NCBI RefSeq assembly: GCF_021555155.1 | Contig: NZ_JAKGBU010000025.1 | Location: 1 to 60,792, forward strand | Source of the DNA: Rhizobium alarense | GTDB taxonomy: Bacteria; Pseudomonadota; Alphaproteobacteria; Rhizobiales; Rhizobiaceae | Length of the DNA stretch: 60,792 nt | Direction of reading: 5' to 3' | Shown: positions 27,901 through 36,138 of the stretch, piece by piece | Layout of the letters: the number at the start of each line of letters is the position of its first letter | How positions within the stretch are numbered: the first letter of the stretch is position 1 | Program-made: the position numbers and the translations under genes | Notes under the pieces: model-generated | The model's input: only the letters and a program-made list of their open reading frames with translations | Database searches by the model: none | Told to the model about the DNA's origin: nothing

Positions 27901-28203
27901 AGCAATGGTCAGGTCCTTGGCGAGTTGCGCATCGGAGCGCTTCTCAAAGGCCTCGACCTTGTTCCAGAAGGTTTCCGAAGCACCGGCAACCGAGCGATCG
28001 GCTATCAGCATCCGCGCCCATTTCGGGGCATCGGCGGGCAAGACAAACTCCTCATGCAGGAGCCCCTGTTTGCGGGTGTAGTCGATGGTGCGGGCCTCGC
28101 GCTCGTATTCCATCCTGGCGCAGTGCCGGTAGGCCGCCGAAAGCACGACGCTGCGGCCGTCGCCGCGGCTGACGATGCTGGCTGAGAAATGGGCGATGGC
28201 CAC
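24901..28203 (-). CDS. traA: TraA, Ti-type conjugative relaxase-helicase
   Basis: 1100 aa. The N-terminal MobA/MobL (MOBQ) relaxase domain has SAAYRH with the likely catalytic Tyr25 and the metal-binding NPHIHLMT (His142, His144). The RecD/TraI-like helicase follows, with Walker A GRAGAGKT at 404-411 and Walker B MDEAG at 474-478, then [14 protein letters not shown] and [14 protein letters not shown]. The C-terminus (about 770-1100) is helical and charged. It nicks oriT at 28300/28301 on the + strand and unwinds the plasmid during transfer. It is transcribed leftward from the oriT region, starts the traAFBH operon, and has a TraR box 156 bp upstream. Confidence 0.95.
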   Translation of the reverse strand: MAIAHFSASIVSRGDGRSVVLSAAYRHCARMEYEREARTIDYTRKQGLLHEEFVLPADAPKWARMLIADRSVAGASETFWNKVEAFEKRSDAQLAKDLTIALPLELTAEQNIALVRDFVERHILSKGMVADWVDHDNPGNPHIHLMTTLRPLTEDSFGTKKVPILGEDGQPLRNKAGKIVYELWAGGTDDFNAFRDAWFERLNHHLTLNGISLRVDGRSYEKQGIDLEPTIHLGVGAKAIERKAERQGVRPELERIELNEARRAENTRRILRKPGIALDLITREKSVFDERDVAKVLNRYVDDSAVFQQLMLSIILNPEVLRLQRDTIDFATGAKVPARYSTREMIRLEATMARQAMWLSGRETHGVDDKVLAATFARHARLSDEQKTAIERIAGSARIAAVVGRAGAGKTTMMKAAREAWEVAGYRVVGGALAGKAAEGLEKEAGIASRTLASWELRWQQGRDTLDARTVFVMDEAGMVASKQMAGFIEAVVRSGAKIVLVGDPEQLQPIEAGAAFRAIVDRIGYAELETIYRQREEWMRHASLDLARGNIEQGLLAYRTRGHVVGENLKSEAVESLISAWNRDYDPAKSMLMLAHLRRDVRMLNMMAREKLVERGIVGEGHVFRTADGTRQFDAGDQIVFLKNEGSLGVKNGMIGRVIEAAPNRITVAVGEGDQRRLVTVEQRFYNNLDHGYATTIHKSQGATVDRVKVLASLSLDRHLTYVAMTRHRENLQVYFGRRSFEMNGGLTKILSRRNAKETTLDYERGTLYRQALQFAENRGLHIMQVARTLLRDRLDWALRQKSKLTDLTNRLRALGERLGLRQSSPTQSAKESKPMVAGITRFENSVADTVSERLDADPALKKQWEEVSIRFRYVFADPETAFRAMNFDAVLADKDLGTRALQKLEAEPVSIGPLRGKAGIFASKAEREARRVAEINVPALRRDLERYLQMRENAAQRLQADEQALRQRVSIDIPALSPAARVVLERVRDAIDRNDLPAALAYALSNRETKLEIDGFNKAVTERFGERTLLTNAAREPSGKLFDKLSEGLPYQEKERLKEAWPVMRTAQQLAAHERTTETLRQAEELRLAQRQAPVMKQ

Positions 28204-28270
28204 GGCGCAAGAAACTCCCGGTTCGAACCTCGTTCGTCGGGAGCCGGCCAGGCCGTTCAGGCCTCAACGC

Positions 28271-28310
28271 AAGGCGTCGCGTCAGCGACGTATAATTGCG
28301 CCCTTGGAGC
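28271..28310 (+). other. oriT: oriT with RSF1010-like nick site
   Basis: Inverted repeat CGTCGC-GTCA-GCGACG followed by TATAATTGCG|CCCTTGG. This is the Ti-plasmid oriT layout and matches the RSF1010/R1162 nick consensus (TAAGTGCG|CCCT). By that homology the + strand is cut between 28300 and 28301 and TraA is joined to the 5' C, so the DNA to the right (traC, traD, traG and onward) enters first. It lies between the divergent traA and traC genes. Confidence 0.88.
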
Positions 28311-28358
28311 CGCTCCTTCGGAACGGCGGGATGATCCTCCAAAGTGCAGGCCTTGCCG

Positions 28359-28376
28359 ACGTGCAAATCTGCACAT
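28359..28376. promoter_or_regulatory. TraR box between traA and traC
   Basis: ACGTGCAAATCTGCACAT matches 16 of 18 positions of the Ti TraR box ATGTGCAGATCTGCACAT. It lies in the 247-bp divergent spacer with oriT, where Ti plasmids have the box that drives both traAFBH and traCDG. It is 75 bp from traC and 156 bp from traA. Confidence 0.85.
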
Positions 28377-28450
28377 TTCCTTGAGCACGCATCCGGAGGA
28401 GTTTTGGCGTCGCGCATGCAACGCCAAGACAGCCAGGGAGTGCCACCGGA

Positions 28451-28747
28451 ATGAAGAAACCGTCTTCGAAGATCAGGGAAGAAATCGCGAGGCTCCAGGA
28501 TCAGCTCAAAGCAGCCGAGACGCGCGAGGCCGAGCGCATCGGCAGGATTGCGCTCAAGGCCGGTCTCGGCGAGATCGAGATCGCGGAAGCCGCACTTCAG
28601 GCGGCGTTCGAGGACATCGCCGGGCGGTTTCGCGGAGGCAATGGAGCTACGACCGGAAAGAAGAATGCCGGCGACGGCAGGACCGCCGGCGACACGTCCA
28701 CGGCGGTCGCGCCTGGCGCGGATGCGGGCGGCGCTGGCGAGGCTTGA
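28451..28747 (+). CDS. traC: TraC, oriT accessory protein
   Basis: 98 aa. Charged coiled-coil N-terminus ([44 protein letters not shown]) and a Gly/Thr/Ala-rich tail. It matches TraC of Ti-type systems in position and composition: a small accessory protein thought to act with TraA at oriT. It is first in traCDG, with traD beginning four bases after its stop. Confidence 0.85.
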   Translation: MKKPSSKIREEIARLQDQLKAAETREAERIGRIALKAGLGEIEIAEAALQAAFEDIAGRFRGGNGATTGKKNAGDGRTAGDTSTAVAPGADAGGAGEA

Positions 28748-28751
28748 GCGG

Positions 28752-28967
28752 ATGCGGCGAACCACATCGACCAATGCCCGTAAGAAGGACACGCGTGAAA
28801 AAATCGAGCTGGGCGGCCTGATCGTGAAGGCCGGCTTGCGCTACGAAAAAAGGGCGCTGCTACTGGGTCTGCTGATCGACGCCACCGGACGCATCCTCGG
28901 AGACGAAGCCGAGCGCTCGCGGTTGACCGCAATCGGCGCGGAGGCGTTCGGTCGCGACAATGAATAG
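28752..28967 (+). CDS. traD: TraD, small conjugation protein
   Basis: 71 aa, the standard size. The core [34 protein letters not shown] is conserved in Ti-type TraD. The start at 28752 is chosen because it follows the traC stop directly and gives the family length; a longer frame overlaps traC. Its end overlaps the traG ATG. Role in transfer not defined biochemically. Confidence 0.87.
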   Translation: MRRTTSTNARKKDTREKIELGGLIVKAGLRYEKRALLLGLLIDATGRILGDEAERSRLTAIGAEAFGRDNE

Positions 28968-30909
28968 GCTCCTTCTCACAATCCTGCCAGCGGCATTCAT
29001 GGTCGCAGCCATGCTGGCAATGTTCGGCATCGAGAACTGGCTCTCGGGTTTCGGAACGTCGCCTCAGGCGAAGCTCATGCTCGGACGGATCGGCCTCGCC
29101 CTGCCTTACGCGGCGGCGGCCGCGATCGGCGTCATCTTCCTGTTCGCGACGGCGGGCGCGGCCAACATCAAGGCTGCTGGTCTAGGCGTACTGGCAGGCG
29201 CTTCAGTGGTCTGCATCACAGCGATCGCACGCGAAGGGTGGCGGCTGCATGATCTTGCCGATCGGGTGCCTCACGGCCAGTCGGTGTTCGGTTATACCGA
29301 TCCGTCGGCGATGCTCGGCGCATTCGCAGCCGTCTTCACCGGGATTTTCGCGCTGCGCGTCGCGATCAGGGGGAACGCCGCCTTTGCCAAAGCAATTCCG
29401 CGGCGGATCACCGGCAAGCGGGCCGTGCACGGCGAGGCCGACTGGATGAAGATGGCCGAGGCCGCAAAGCTCTTTCCCGATGCCGGCGGCATCGTGATCG
29501 GCGAACGTTACCGCGTCGACAAGGACAGTGTGGCGGGCGCGCCGTTTCGCGCCGGTGAGGCACAGAGCTGGGGCGCCGGCGGCAGGGCTCCATTGTTGTG
29601 CTTCGACGGTTCGTTCGGCTCGTCGCACGGGATCGTCTTTGCCGGTTCGGGAGGCTTCAAGACGACATCGGTGACGATCCCGACCGCGCTCAAATGGGGC
29701 GGCGGCCTCGTCGTGCTCGACCCGTCGAGCGAGGTCGCGCCGATGGTCATTGATCATCGGCGCAAGGCCGGCCGCAACGTCATCGTGCTCGATCCCGCCA
29801 CGCCCGCAATCGGCTTCAACGCGCTCGACTGGATCGGACGCCATGGCAATACGAAAGAAGAGGACATCGTCGCGGTGGCGACGTGGATCATGACTGACAA
29901 TGCGCGCACCGCGTCGGCCCGCGACGATTTCTTCCGCGCATCCGCCATGCAGCTTCTGACGGCGCTGATCGCCGACGTCTGCCTGTCCGGGCATACGGAC
30001 GAGAAAGACCAGACGCTGCGGCGCGTCCGGGCGAACCTCTCGGAGCCGGAACCGAAGCTGCGCGAGCGGCTGACGCGGATCTATGAACAGTCCGAGTCCG
30101 ATTTCGTGAAGGAGAACGTTGCCGTGTTCGTCAACATGACGCCGGAGACGTTTTCCGGCGTCTACGCCAATGCTGTAAGGGAAACGCACTGGCTGTCCTA
30201 TCCGAACTATGCCGCGCTCGTGTCGGGCGACAGTTTCTCGACCGACGAGCTCGCGGAAGGCGGCGCGGACCTGTTCATAGCGCTCGATCTCAAGGTGCTG
30301 GAAGCCCATCCTGGTCTGGCGCGCGTCGTCATCGGCTCGCTGCTCAATGCCATCTATAACCGCAATGGCGACGTCACGGGACGGACGTTGTTTCTGCTCG
30401 ATGAGGTCGCCCGCCTCGGCTATCTGCGTATCCTCGAAACCGCGCGCGACGCCGGCCGGAAATACGGCATCACGCTCGCCATGATCTTCCAGTCGATCGG
30501 CCAGGTGCGCGAGGCCTATGGCGGCCGCGATGCGACAAGCAAATGGTTCGAATCCGCGTCGTGGATTTCGTTCGCCGCGATCAACGATCCGGACACGGCC
30601 GACTACATCTCGAAACGCTGCGGCGACACCACGGTCGAGGTCGACCAGACAAGCCGCTCCACGGGAATGAAGGGATCGTCACGATCGCGATCGAAGCAGC
30701 TCAGCCGTCGGCCGCTGATCATGCCGCACGAAGTGCTGCGCATGCGCAGCGACGAACAGATCGTCTTCACATCAGGCAATCCGCCGCTCAGATGCGGACG
30801 CGCGATCTGGTTCCGACGTGAAGACATGAAGGCCTGTGTCGGCGAAAACCGATTCCATCGCGCTGCATCCGGAAGCGAAGCCGACCCAATGGCAACGTCA
30901 CAGCCATGA
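28960..30909 (+). CDS. traG: TraG, VirD4-type coupling protein
   Basis: 649 aa. N-terminal membrane helices (about residues 5-25, 45-65 and 118-135) are followed by a VirD4/TraG ATPase domain. Walker A is GSGGFKTT (229-236) and Walker B is [13 protein letters not shown] (about 480). It brings the TraA-DNA complex to the mating-pair channel. It is last of traCDG and overlaps traD by eight bases. The full length is typical of Ti-type TraG. Confidence 0.95.
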   Translation: MNRLLLTILPAAFMVAAMLAMFGIENWLSGFGTSPQAKLMLGRIGLALPYAAAAAIGVIFLFATAGAANIKAAGLGVLAGASVVCITAIAREGWRLHDLADRVPHGQSVFGYTDPSAMLGAFAAVFTGIFALRVAIRGNAAFAKAIPRRITGKRAVHGEADWMKMAEAAKLFPDAGGIVIGERYRVDKDSVAGAPFRAGEAQSWGAGGRAPLLCFDGSFGSSHGIVFAGSGGFKTTSVTIPTALKWGGGLVVLDPSSEVAPMVIDHRRKAGRNVIVLDPATPAIGFNALDWIGRHGNTKEEDIVAVATWIMTDNARTASARDDFFRASAMQLLTALIADVCLSGHTDEKDQTLRRVRANLSEPEPKLRERLTRIYEQSESDFVKENVAVFVNMTPETFSGVYANAVRETHWLSYPNYAALVSGDSFSTDELAEGGADLFIALDLKVLEAHPGLARVVIGSLLNAIYNRNGDVTGRTLFLLDEVARLGYLRILETARDAGRKYGITLAMIFQSIGQVREAYGGRDATSKWFESASWISFAAINDPDTADYISKRCGDTTVEVDQTSRSTGMKGSSRSRSKQLSRRPLIMPHEVLRMRSDEQIVFTSGNPPLRCGRAIWFRREDMKACVGENRFHRAASGSEADPMATSQP

Positions 30910-31109
30910 CACCGGAGAGGAGAGGAATGCGGCCGATGGCGAGCGTCGTGCTGACGCGGAACGATGCGCGACCCGAAGCGATGTGCATCGAACCCGACGA
31001 TGCCGATGGTGCGCATCGCGAGATCCTTGATCGGCTGATTTCGGAAAGCGAATGTCCTTCTGGACATCGGACATCGCCGAAGGACCAACGCCCGATCTTC
31101 CCGCTGTAA
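30906..31109 (+). CDS. Possible 67-aa protein coupled to traG
   Basis: A 67-aa frame whose ATG overlaps the traG stop (ATGA at 30906-30909), as expected for translational coupling. The sequence is hydrophilic and has no known domain (MASVVLTRNDARPEAMCIEPDDADGAHREILDRLIS). The strong hairpins at 31271-31350 come after it, so it would lie on the traCDG transcript. It could be a chance frame in a GC-rich 3' region. Confidence 0.35.
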   Translation: MTPERRGMRPMASVVLTRNDARPEAMCIEPDDADGAHREILDRLISESECPSGHRTSPKDQRPIFPL

Positions 31110-31270
31110 GTGGTGGCCGAAGGCCATGCCCGGGAGAGGGATAGGGGTTTGGGAAAAGGGAGGAGGGAACCGTCCCCTTTCCCCATGGGTGGGGGTGTTT
31201 GAGGGGGCGGGGCTTTGCCCTGCCCCTTCATGGGTAGAGTGCTGAGAGGGGGCCTGCCCCTCTTTCATCA

Positions 31271-31305
31271 GACCATGCCGGCCGGTCGATCCGGCTGGCA
31301 TGGTC
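31271..31305. terminator. Imperfect 14-bp hairpin downstream of the traCDG run
   Basis: GACCATGCC-G-GCCGG pairs with CCGGC-T-GGCATGGTC around a TCGAT loop, one mismatch. No T-run follows. With the hairpin at 31321-31350 it separates the rightward tra run from the leftward gene at 31358. Confidence 0.5.
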
Positions 31306-31320
31306 CGACAGCGAGACGAA

Positions 31321-31350
31321 GACGAGAGGCGGCGTCGGCCGCCTCTCGTC
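31321..31350. terminator. Perfect 13-bp hairpin at a convergent gene boundary
   Basis: GACGAGAGGCGGC and GCCGCCTCTCGTC around a 4-base loop, ending 8 bases from the stop of the leftward 119-aa gene. It is followed rightward by TCGGGCTTTA. Probably a bidirectional terminator, though the T-tracts are poor. Confidence 0.6.
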
Positions 31351-31357
31351 TCGGGCT

Positions 31358-31717
31358 TTAGCCGGCGTCCGCACCGACGGACTGGCGGTCGTCGTCACCG
31401 ACCGGGTTGAGCTCGCGGATCACGGCGTTGATACGCCACAAGCCGATCTGCGTACGACGCTGGGCGACGAGAATGTCGACCGCGGTCTCGTGTGCCTCTA
31501 TGGCTCGGATCGCCGCATCCATCGCGTCCCATGGTCCAAGGTTCTCGGCCGGGATAACATCTCCGTCCTCGTCGTAGCCGCCGGAGATGTACATCGGCGC
31601 TCTCATGACGCGCTCGTGGGCGCGCTCGGCTTCACGGATAAGACGGAAACCTTCGGTCCGCTGCCGCCAGTATTCCGGGCTGCCGCCATCGATGTACTTG
31701 ATCTTGCGCTGTGCCAT
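31358..31717 (-). CDS. Hypothetical 119-aa plasmid protein
   Basis: 119 aa starting MAQRKIKYIDGGSPEYW behind an excellent AAAGGAGA site eight bases away, which decides this start over longer frames. Soluble and mostly helical, with no recognised domain (FRLIREAERAHERVMRAPMYISGGYDEDGDVIPAENLGPWDAMD). Upstream at 31767-31820 is a repeat shared with the leader of the small gene at 32726-32896. First leftward gene of the leading side of oriT. Function unknown. Confidence 0.72.
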   Translation of the reverse strand: MAQRKIKYIDGGSPEYWRQRTEGFRLIREAERAHERVMRAPMYISGGYDEDGDVIPAENLGPWDAMDAAIRAIEAHETAVDILVAQRRTQIGLWRINAVIRELNPVGDDDRQSVGADAG

Positions 31718-31766
31718 AAGATGTCTCCTTTCGTTCTCTGACGAAGGGAGGCCGCACCGTAGCCGC

Positions 31767-31820
31767 GAGGGGTCAGGGATCGCGGACGCGACCGCCAGAG
31801 GCGGCAAGCGGAGGAACCGA
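31767..31820 (-). repeat. Leader repeat A, copy 1
   Basis: 54 bp that is 85% identical (46 of 54) to 32949-33002, in the same orientation and at about the same distance (about 50 bp) from the start of a minus-strand gene. It contains GATCGCGGACGCGACCG and ends GGAACCGA. Probably a shared promoter or leader. Confidence 0.8.
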
Positions 31821-32029
31821 TTTTTTCGGCGTGGCGCGCAGCGCGGCGGTGGAAAAATTGGAGGAGCCGCGTGGTCCTTGACGCCGGAGTGGCGGGTGCA
31901 AAATGGGAGGCAGAGAGAGAAGGAAACCACGGTGCCGCCAGGCGCCGTGACCGTGTCCGGCGACCAGCCGGCCCTGTCGTCCTTTCCGCCCCTCGGCCTT
32001 TCTGCGCTCGCGCGGGGCCGGCCCAACGC

Positions 32030-32313
32030 CCGCGAGAGGATCATCACGCGACTGCGCGGAGACCGCTTGCGGGCTCCGGGAGCACCGCGCTCGCGGTGCG
32101 AGTAGAGCCGTCCCCGCAGGGGCTCGCCCAACAGGTTGCAGGAGCTGCTCAATGCCGGGCGGTTCTCGCTCGTGGCGGGGTTCTGCGACGAGGACCAATA
32201 CCGACGCAAGCTCCGCACGGTCACCCGGAAAGGCCGGTCGATTGGCGAGACGTTGGTCGAGGAGGGGCTTGCGCGCCGCTGGGGCGGGCTGCGGCAGAGC
32301 TGGTGCAGCTGAT
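32030..32313 (+). pseudogene. Remnant of a thermonuclease-like (SNase) protein
   Basis: The frame from 32106 to the TGA at 32313 reads RLQELLNAGRFSLV, then YRRKLRTVTRKGRSIGETLV and EEGLARRWGGLRQSWC, the C-terminal pattern of staphylococcal-nuclease-fold proteins of rhizobial plasmids. In the same frame upstream, RAPGAPRSRCE is followed by a TAG at 32103-32105, and no start codon or N-terminal catalytic half can be found. I read it as a decayed fragment. The family call rests on a short segment. Confidence 0.45.
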
Positions 32314-32396
32314 CCATCAACGCCATGAATCGGTCGCGGCTGACCGATTCAAGAAAGTCGTTGGACCGTGGAACCTAAGGGCGCGATTCTGTCGTC

Positions 32397-32639
32397 ATGA
32401 TCGCGCAACCCTACCAGCTTTATGTCGAACGGAAGGACCCTACGAGAAACATGGCCCGATACTACGCCATGTCGATCGAGGCGACGCTGTTCGGCGACGT
32501 CTGCCTGACCCGCAGATGGGGGCGCATCGGCGCGCGTGGCCAAGCGAGGCAGCATCATTTCGAAAGGGAGGAGGATGCCGTTCTGCTTTTCCTGGAGCTG
32601 CTGCGTCGCAAACGCATGCGCGGCTACCGGCCGCAGTAG
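32397..32639 (+). CDS. WGR-domain protein
   Basis: 80 aa that is essentially one WGR domain: PYQLYVERKDPTRNMARYYAMSIEATLFGDVCLTRRWGRIGARGQ, with the eponymous Trp-Gly-Arg. WGR domains bind nucleic acids in PARPs and some bacterial proteins. Here it stands alone, as in many rhizobial plasmids. No strong ribosome site precedes 32397; a start at 32451 (MARYYAMS) would lose part of the domain. Function unknown. Confidence 0.78.
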   Translation: MIAQPYQLYVERKDPTRNMARYYAMSIEATLFGDVCLTRRWGRIGARGQARQHHFEREEDAVLLFLELLRRKRMRGYRPQ

Positions 32640-32725
32640 AGCAAGCGCTACAGGCGCTGGAATCGGTGTCCCCTGTCGGCCGGTCGATCTGGTCGACAGG
32701 GCTCCTGACAAGGCGAATGCCTCCC

Positions 32726-32896
32726 TCAGAAGGGAGGCTCGCCGCTGATGCGGCCGTCCTGCTCGGCCTCGATGACCGCAAGCTCGGCCAGCGCCATCTC
32801 CAGCTCCGCCGCAATCTGGCGGCGCTCGTCAGCGTCCAGAACCGCCCTGAGCTCGGCCCGAAGCTCTTCGACTTGCTGTTCGATGGAAATCATCAT
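32726..32896 (-). CDS. Hypothetical 56-aa coiled-coil protein
   Basis: 56 aa starting MMISIEQQVEELRAELR, with AAGGAGACG upstream of the two adjacent ATGs. Almost all of it is one amphipathic helix rich in Glu, Leu and Ala (DADERRQIAAELEMALAELAVIEAEQ). It shares leader repeat A (32949-33002) with the 119-aa gene to the left. The ribosome site and shared leader support it as a real gene. Function unknown. Confidence 0.6.
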   Translation of the reverse strand: MMISIEQQVEELRAELRAVLDADERRQIAAELEMALAELAVIEAEQDGRISGEPPF

Positions 32897-32948
32897 CGTC
32901 GTCTCCTTGACGTTTGTGAAAGACGACGCCGGCGGTCATGGCGGGTCG

Positions 32949-33002
32949 GAGGGGTCAAGGATCGCGAACGCGACCGGCGGAGCCGGCGAGTGGGGGAACC
33001 GA
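32949..33002 (-). repeat. Leader repeat A, copy 2
   Basis: Second copy of the 54-bp element at 31767-31820 (46 of 54 identical), about 55 bp upstream of the 56-aa gene. Beyond the repeat both copies also share a CGTCCTTGA/GGTCCTTGA block, so the similarity extends further than the core. Confidence 0.8.
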
Positions 33003-33160
33003 AATGCGCCAGCATTTTGGGGGTTGACCGCTCGTCCTTGAGGCCTCCGGGCCGCCATGGCATTCTTGGACGAACTGAGCAGACCCCCGTTCTCGTGTGG
33101 CACCAAGAAGCCGGAAGCGGGCTCGATGCCTGCTTCCGGCTTCGGAACCCCCGGACGTGA

Positions 33161-33358
33161 CTAGCCGCAGTCCAGTTCGTCCTGGATACCGGTTTCGCGA
33201 AGGCGCTTGGTATCGTCGTAACGAATGACCTCGTAGTCGTCCGACTTCCACGTATACTGACCCCGCCAAATGTCTTCGAGTTGCGCCCAGGAGCCGTCCG
33301 GCCAGAGTGCGTAGTCATCCGGATGCGGTTTGCGGCGCCGATCATCGGATTTTGACAT
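33161..33358 (-). CDS. Hypothetical 65-aa protein
   Basis: 65 aa, starting MSKSDDRRRKPHPDDYALWPDGSWAQLEDI, with GGAGG a few bases upstream of the ATG. Hydrophilic, Trp- and Asp-rich, with no recognised domain (WRGQYTWKSDDYEVIRYDDTKRLRETG). It lies 68 bases after the DUF736 gene on the same strand and may be co-transcribed with it. Function unknown. Confidence 0.68.
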   Translation of the reverse strand: MSKSDDRRRKPHPDDYALWPDGSWAQLEDIWRGQYTWKSDDYEVIRYDDTKRLRETGIQDELDCG

Positions 33359-33426
33359 GAGTTCCTCCATCGGTTCTCGGGTGGGAGAAGCCCCGCCCTG
33401 GCGGCGAGGCTCCTGTGCGGCGGGGA

Positions 33427-33744
33427 TCAGGCCTCCCGCTTCGGGCGGTTCCAGATGAGGGCGTATTCCCCCTCCTTCTCGCTCGGCCAAAGGGCTGCGG
33501 TGATCGGGGCGTTGAAGCTCGGGTCGTCCAGCTTGACCGAGATGTATTCCTCGCCATCGTTGGAGATCGCCTTCCAGCCCGCGCCGACCTCGACACCGTT
33601 GCCGGCGGTGATGCGGAAGTCCGGGGCGTCGCGCGAGACGCGCTCGATGGGGTTGAGGCGGGCCCGCATGCTGACGGTGAGCGTGCGAACGTTGCCGATG
33701 ATCGAGTTGTTGCCGTTGGTGGTGAATTCGCCGATGACTGCCAT
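33427..33744 (-). CDS. DUF736 family protein
   Basis: 105 aa matching DUF736 end to end: MAVIGEFTTNGNNSIIGNVRTLTVSMRARLNPIER, then APDFRITAGNGVEVGAGWKAISNDGEEYISVKLDDPSFNAPI. This small family is nearly confined to alphaproteobacterial conjugative plasmids and integrative elements. Its biochemical role is not known. Start chosen by family length and AAAGGAT upstream. A leader repeat at 33838-33862 lies 94 bp upstream and recurs before ardC. Confidence 0.9.
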   Translation of the reverse strand: MAVIGEFTTNGNNSIIGNVRTLTVSMRARLNPIERVSRDAPDFRITAGNGVEVGAGWKAISNDGEEYISVKLDDPSFNAPITAALWPSEKEGEYALIWNRPKREA

Positions 33745-33837
33745 TGTCGTGATCCTTTCCGGTTTGCTCGGGCCGCGCCCACCGCGGCCTCGATGGCGGT
33801 GTAAGGACCGATGGCGATCGACGCCGCACCCCTGGGG

Positions 33838-33862
33838 GGCCGGAACGTGAGTGGAGGACGGC
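33838..33862 (-). repeat. Leader repeat B, copy 1 (upstream of DUF736)
   Basis: 25 bp (read on + from GGCCGGAACGTGAGTGGAGG) identical in 24 positions to 37158-37182. Each copy lies 91-94 bp upstream of a minus-strand start codon. A hairpin TGCGAAC/GTTCGCA follows at 33894-33910. Candidate shared promoter element. Confidence 0.8.
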
Positions 33863-34435
33863 CGGAAGCGGCTTTCTTGGTTACCGCGAGGAATGCGAAC
33901 GCAGTTCGCAGGGGAAGAAAGTTGCGGACGGCCGTTGCGGGATGGCGAGCGAGACGAAGTCGTCCTTCGGTCACACCAGATCCATCGAGGTCTGCGTGGG
34001 TGTGGCCCATTCGGAACCGGATGGAACGCGACATGCCATGCGGTTATCGGCGCCCATTCGCAAACGGGCAGCTTGACGCCATCATTTTCGGCACAATGCG
34101 CATGACACGCCGCGCCCACGGTCTTGCCGCTTCCGTCGATACCATCGCCGGCGGCCACGGCCGCATCACCTTCGGGTCACTGCCGAACCAATGCCGGCTG
34201 GACGGTCATTCCCTCGAGCAGCGAGGCTAACGGGCTTGTCCTCGCCCCTGATAATGCACCACGCATCAACCCATGCTGGCTGGCGAAGAAGGAGGACATC
34301 GCCTCTTCCGGACATGGCTGGAGGATGCTCCGGTTCTCCGCCCCAGGAGCTCCGCTTGCCAAGCCTCTTTCCGCGCACATCGCCGGGTGCACATGAGACC
34401 ACCCTTCCGGCAGCTCCGATGCAAAGAATGGGATG
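33863..34435. other. 573 bp without a recognised gene
   Basis: Frames are open on both strands because of high GC, but none has both a ribosome site and protein-like composition. The stretch probably includes the DUF736 promoter at its left end. Nothing else was recognised. Confidence 0.5.
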
Positions 34436-34729
34436 TCAGCCGTCGGGCAGCGTGTCCGGCCACTGTTGCGCGCCGTGCAGGACACGAAGGATCCGAACTG
34501 TCGTTTCCGTTACGGCATAGGCAGCGATATAAGGCGTGCCGGTAATCACCAGCTCGCGCGTCCCGGCAATCCTGCCGGGACGGCCACTTTCCGGAAACTC
34601 TCGCAGACGGCGCACGGCCGCGACGATGCGTTCATCGACCGTGACCGCGGCGGCGGGATTGTCCGCCTCGATGTGCGTGAATATGCCGTCGCGATCGGAG
34701 AGCGCGAAGGCGGACCATACGAGCTTCAC
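34436..34729 (-). CDS. parE: ParE/RelE-family toxin
   Basis: 97 aa. Typical ParE/RelE fold sequence: MKLVWSAFALSDRDGIFTHIEADNPAAAVTVDERIVAAVRRLREFPESGRPGRIAGTRELVI, then YIAAYAVTETTVRILRVLHGAQQWP. It would poison gyrase (ParE type) or cleave mRNA on ribosomes (RelE type). The sequence alone favours ParE/RelE without separating them. Its ATG overlaps the antitoxin stop (ATGA), the standard coupled arrangement with the antitoxin first. Confidence 0.88.
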   Translation of the reverse strand: MKLVWSAFALSDRDGIFTHIEADNPAAAVTVDERIVAAVRRLREFPESGRPGRIAGTRELVITGTPYIAAYAVTETTVRILRVLHGAQQWPDTLPDG

Positions 34730-35034
34730 GATTTCTGGTCGCCTGCCTTGCGCCGTGCCGCTGCACGCCGCTTAGCGAAATGCGCCTCGGCCTCGTCATC
34801 GGGAATGTCGGGCCGAGTATCGTTCAGCGCCTCCAGCACTTTGGCCCGGAACCAAGCGTCGTGCGCCTCGCTGCTCGTCACAAGTTCGAGCGGCAACGCG
34901 CCTTCATTGGCGGTCCGGGTGAGCAGGATCCGCACGGCGTCGGAGACGGTCAGCCCCATGCTTTCGAGCACGGCGGATGCACGATCCCGGACTTCAGCAT
35001 CGATGCGGGTTTGAACGAGAGCATTTGCGGCCAT
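34726..35034 (-). CDS. relB: RelB/DinJ-family antitoxin
   Basis: 102 aa with the ribbon-helix-helix opening ALVQTRIDAEVRDRASAVLESMGLTVSDAVRILLTRTANEGALPLEL of RelB/DinJ antitoxins and a basic, flexible C-terminus that would wrap the toxin. Start at 35034 chosen by family and the CAGGAGGCGAC site. It probably represses its own promoter at the palindrome 35063-35074. With the downstream toxin it would stabilise the plasmid. Confidence 0.88.
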   Translation of the reverse strand: MAANALVQTRIDAEVRDRASAVLESMGLTVSDAVRILLTRTANEGALPLELVTSSEAHDAWFRAKVLEALNDTRPDIPDDEAEAHFAKRRAAARRKAGDQKS

Positions 35035-35062
35035 TGTCGCCTCCTGTATTGGCCGTAATGTA

Positions 35063-35074
35063 ATGCAATTGCAT
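35063..35074. promoter_or_regulatory. Operator candidate for the toxin-antitoxin pair
   Basis: ATGCAATTGCAT, a perfect 12-bp palindrome, nested inside ATTGG (35048-35052) and CCAAT (35077-35081). It is about 30 bp upstream of the antitoxin ATG, where RelB-type proteins autoregulate. Confidence 0.55.
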
Positions 35075-35237
35075 GACCAATGCCAGACTTCTACGTGCCG
35101 CACATGCCTTCGCATTCGTTCGGGCCGAAATCGAGCTGCCCATGGTCGGCGGTGTTGGACAGGTCGGCCTCGTCCAGCGGCGCGAATCAATGATCCACCA
35201 AGCTCTTGCGCCCGACGCCGAAGCAGGCTAATCGGCA

Positions 35238-35258
35238 ATCTGTTACGTTATTACATAT
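35238..35258. promoter_or_regulatory. Possible Zur operator upstream of zinT
   Basis: An AT-rich imperfect dyad (ATCTGTTACG...TTACATAT) in an otherwise GC-rich setting, 46 bp before the zinT ATG. It resembles alphaproteobacterial Zur boxes (TGTTAT/ATAACA type) only loosely. Prediction from position and gene family. Confidence 0.35.
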
Positions 35259-35303
35259 CATCCGCGCACGATCCGTGCCGAACAATCGAAAGGGTTTGAG
35301 GGA

Positions 35304-35966
35304 ATGAAGAAGGTGATCAAGACATTCGGCTACGTACTGGCTGTATCCTCGACGCTGGTTCTCGCGGGGACGGCCAGCGCCCAGACTTCCTCCGGAAACA
35401 ATCACAGTCACGGCCATTCCCATGATGCGAAGCGATCGGTGTACGATGGGTATTTCGATGACGACCAGGTAAAGGCGCGCCTTCTGTCGGACTGGGAAGG
35501 CGACTGGCAGTCCGTCTATCCTTATCTTGTCGACGGAACGCTGGATCCGGTGATGGCGGACAAGGCGAAGCATGGTGACAAGAGCGCCGGGGAGTATCGT
35601 GCCTATTATGACACCGGGTACAAGACCGACGTCGACCGGATCACTATCAATGGAAAGAAGGTCACGTTTTTCCGCGGCAAAGAACAGGTGAGCGGCGACT
35701 ATGAAACGGATGGCCACGAAATCCTCACCTACAAGAAAGGCAATCGCGGCGTCCGCTTCATCTTCAGGAAGACTGCCGGCGATGACGCAGCACCTCAGTT
35801 CATCCAGTTCAGCGACCACATCATCGCCCCGGAAAAGGCTGACCACTACCACCTCTATTGGGGCAATGACCGCGCCGCGCTGCTGAACGAGGTCACCAAC
35901 TGGCCGACCTACTACCCCTCGAACCTGAATGGAAAGCAGATCGTCGAGGAAATGCTGGCTCATTGA
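35304..35966 (+). CDS. zinT: ZinT-family periplasmic zinc-binding protein
   Basis: 220 aa. Sec signal peptide MKKVIKTFGYVLAVSSTLVLAGTASA, then a His-rich stretch HSHGHSHD (about residues 34-41) and the ZinT/YodA lipocalin-like domain: GYFDDDQVKARLLSDWEGDWQSVYPYLVDGTLDPVM, VDRITINGKKVTFFRG, and the C-terminal DHYHLYWGN with metal ligands and NWPTYYP. It traps zinc or cadmium in the periplasm and in other bacteria hands zinc to ZnuABC. It stands alone here on the + strand. Probably induced by zinc shortage. Confidence 0.9.
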   Translation: MKKVIKTFGYVLAVSSTLVLAGTASAQTSSGNNHSHGHSHDAKRSVYDGYFDDDQVKARLLSDWEGDWQSVYPYLVDGTLDPVMADKAKHGDKSAGEYRAYYDTGYKTDVDRITINGKKVTFFRGKEQVSGDYETDGHEILTYKKGNRGVRFIFRKTAGDDAAPQFIQFSDHIIAPEKADHYHLYWGNDRAALLNEVTNWPTYYPSNLNGKQIVEEMLAH

Positions 35967-36092
35967 TCGAGCCGAACGGTCGGCCGTCTGAAGCGGTTGC
36001 TCGTCAGGCGGATTGCGTTCCGCGGCGCGGCCGGGAAAGCGATCGCGATCAACATGCTCGCGTCTGACACGAAGATCGCCCGCAGCCGGATT

Positions 36093-36115
36093 GGGGAGGG
36101 CTCGCCGCCCTCCCC
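36093..36115 (-). terminator. Hairpin after the ardC-like gene
   Basis: Perfect 9-bp GGGGAGGGC/GCCCTCCCC with a 5-base loop, 24 bases beyond the ardC stop. No T-run follows, so termination strength is uncertain. Confidence 0.45.
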
Positions 36116-36138
36116 TGCGATCCTCGGAGCGTGAAGCA

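Noticed and set aside
25717-28185. Very long open frame opposite traA (over 800 codons)
   Set aside because: Antisense shadow of a high-GC gene; composition is that of reverse-strand codons, with no ribosome site and no family match. traA on the minus strand is certain.
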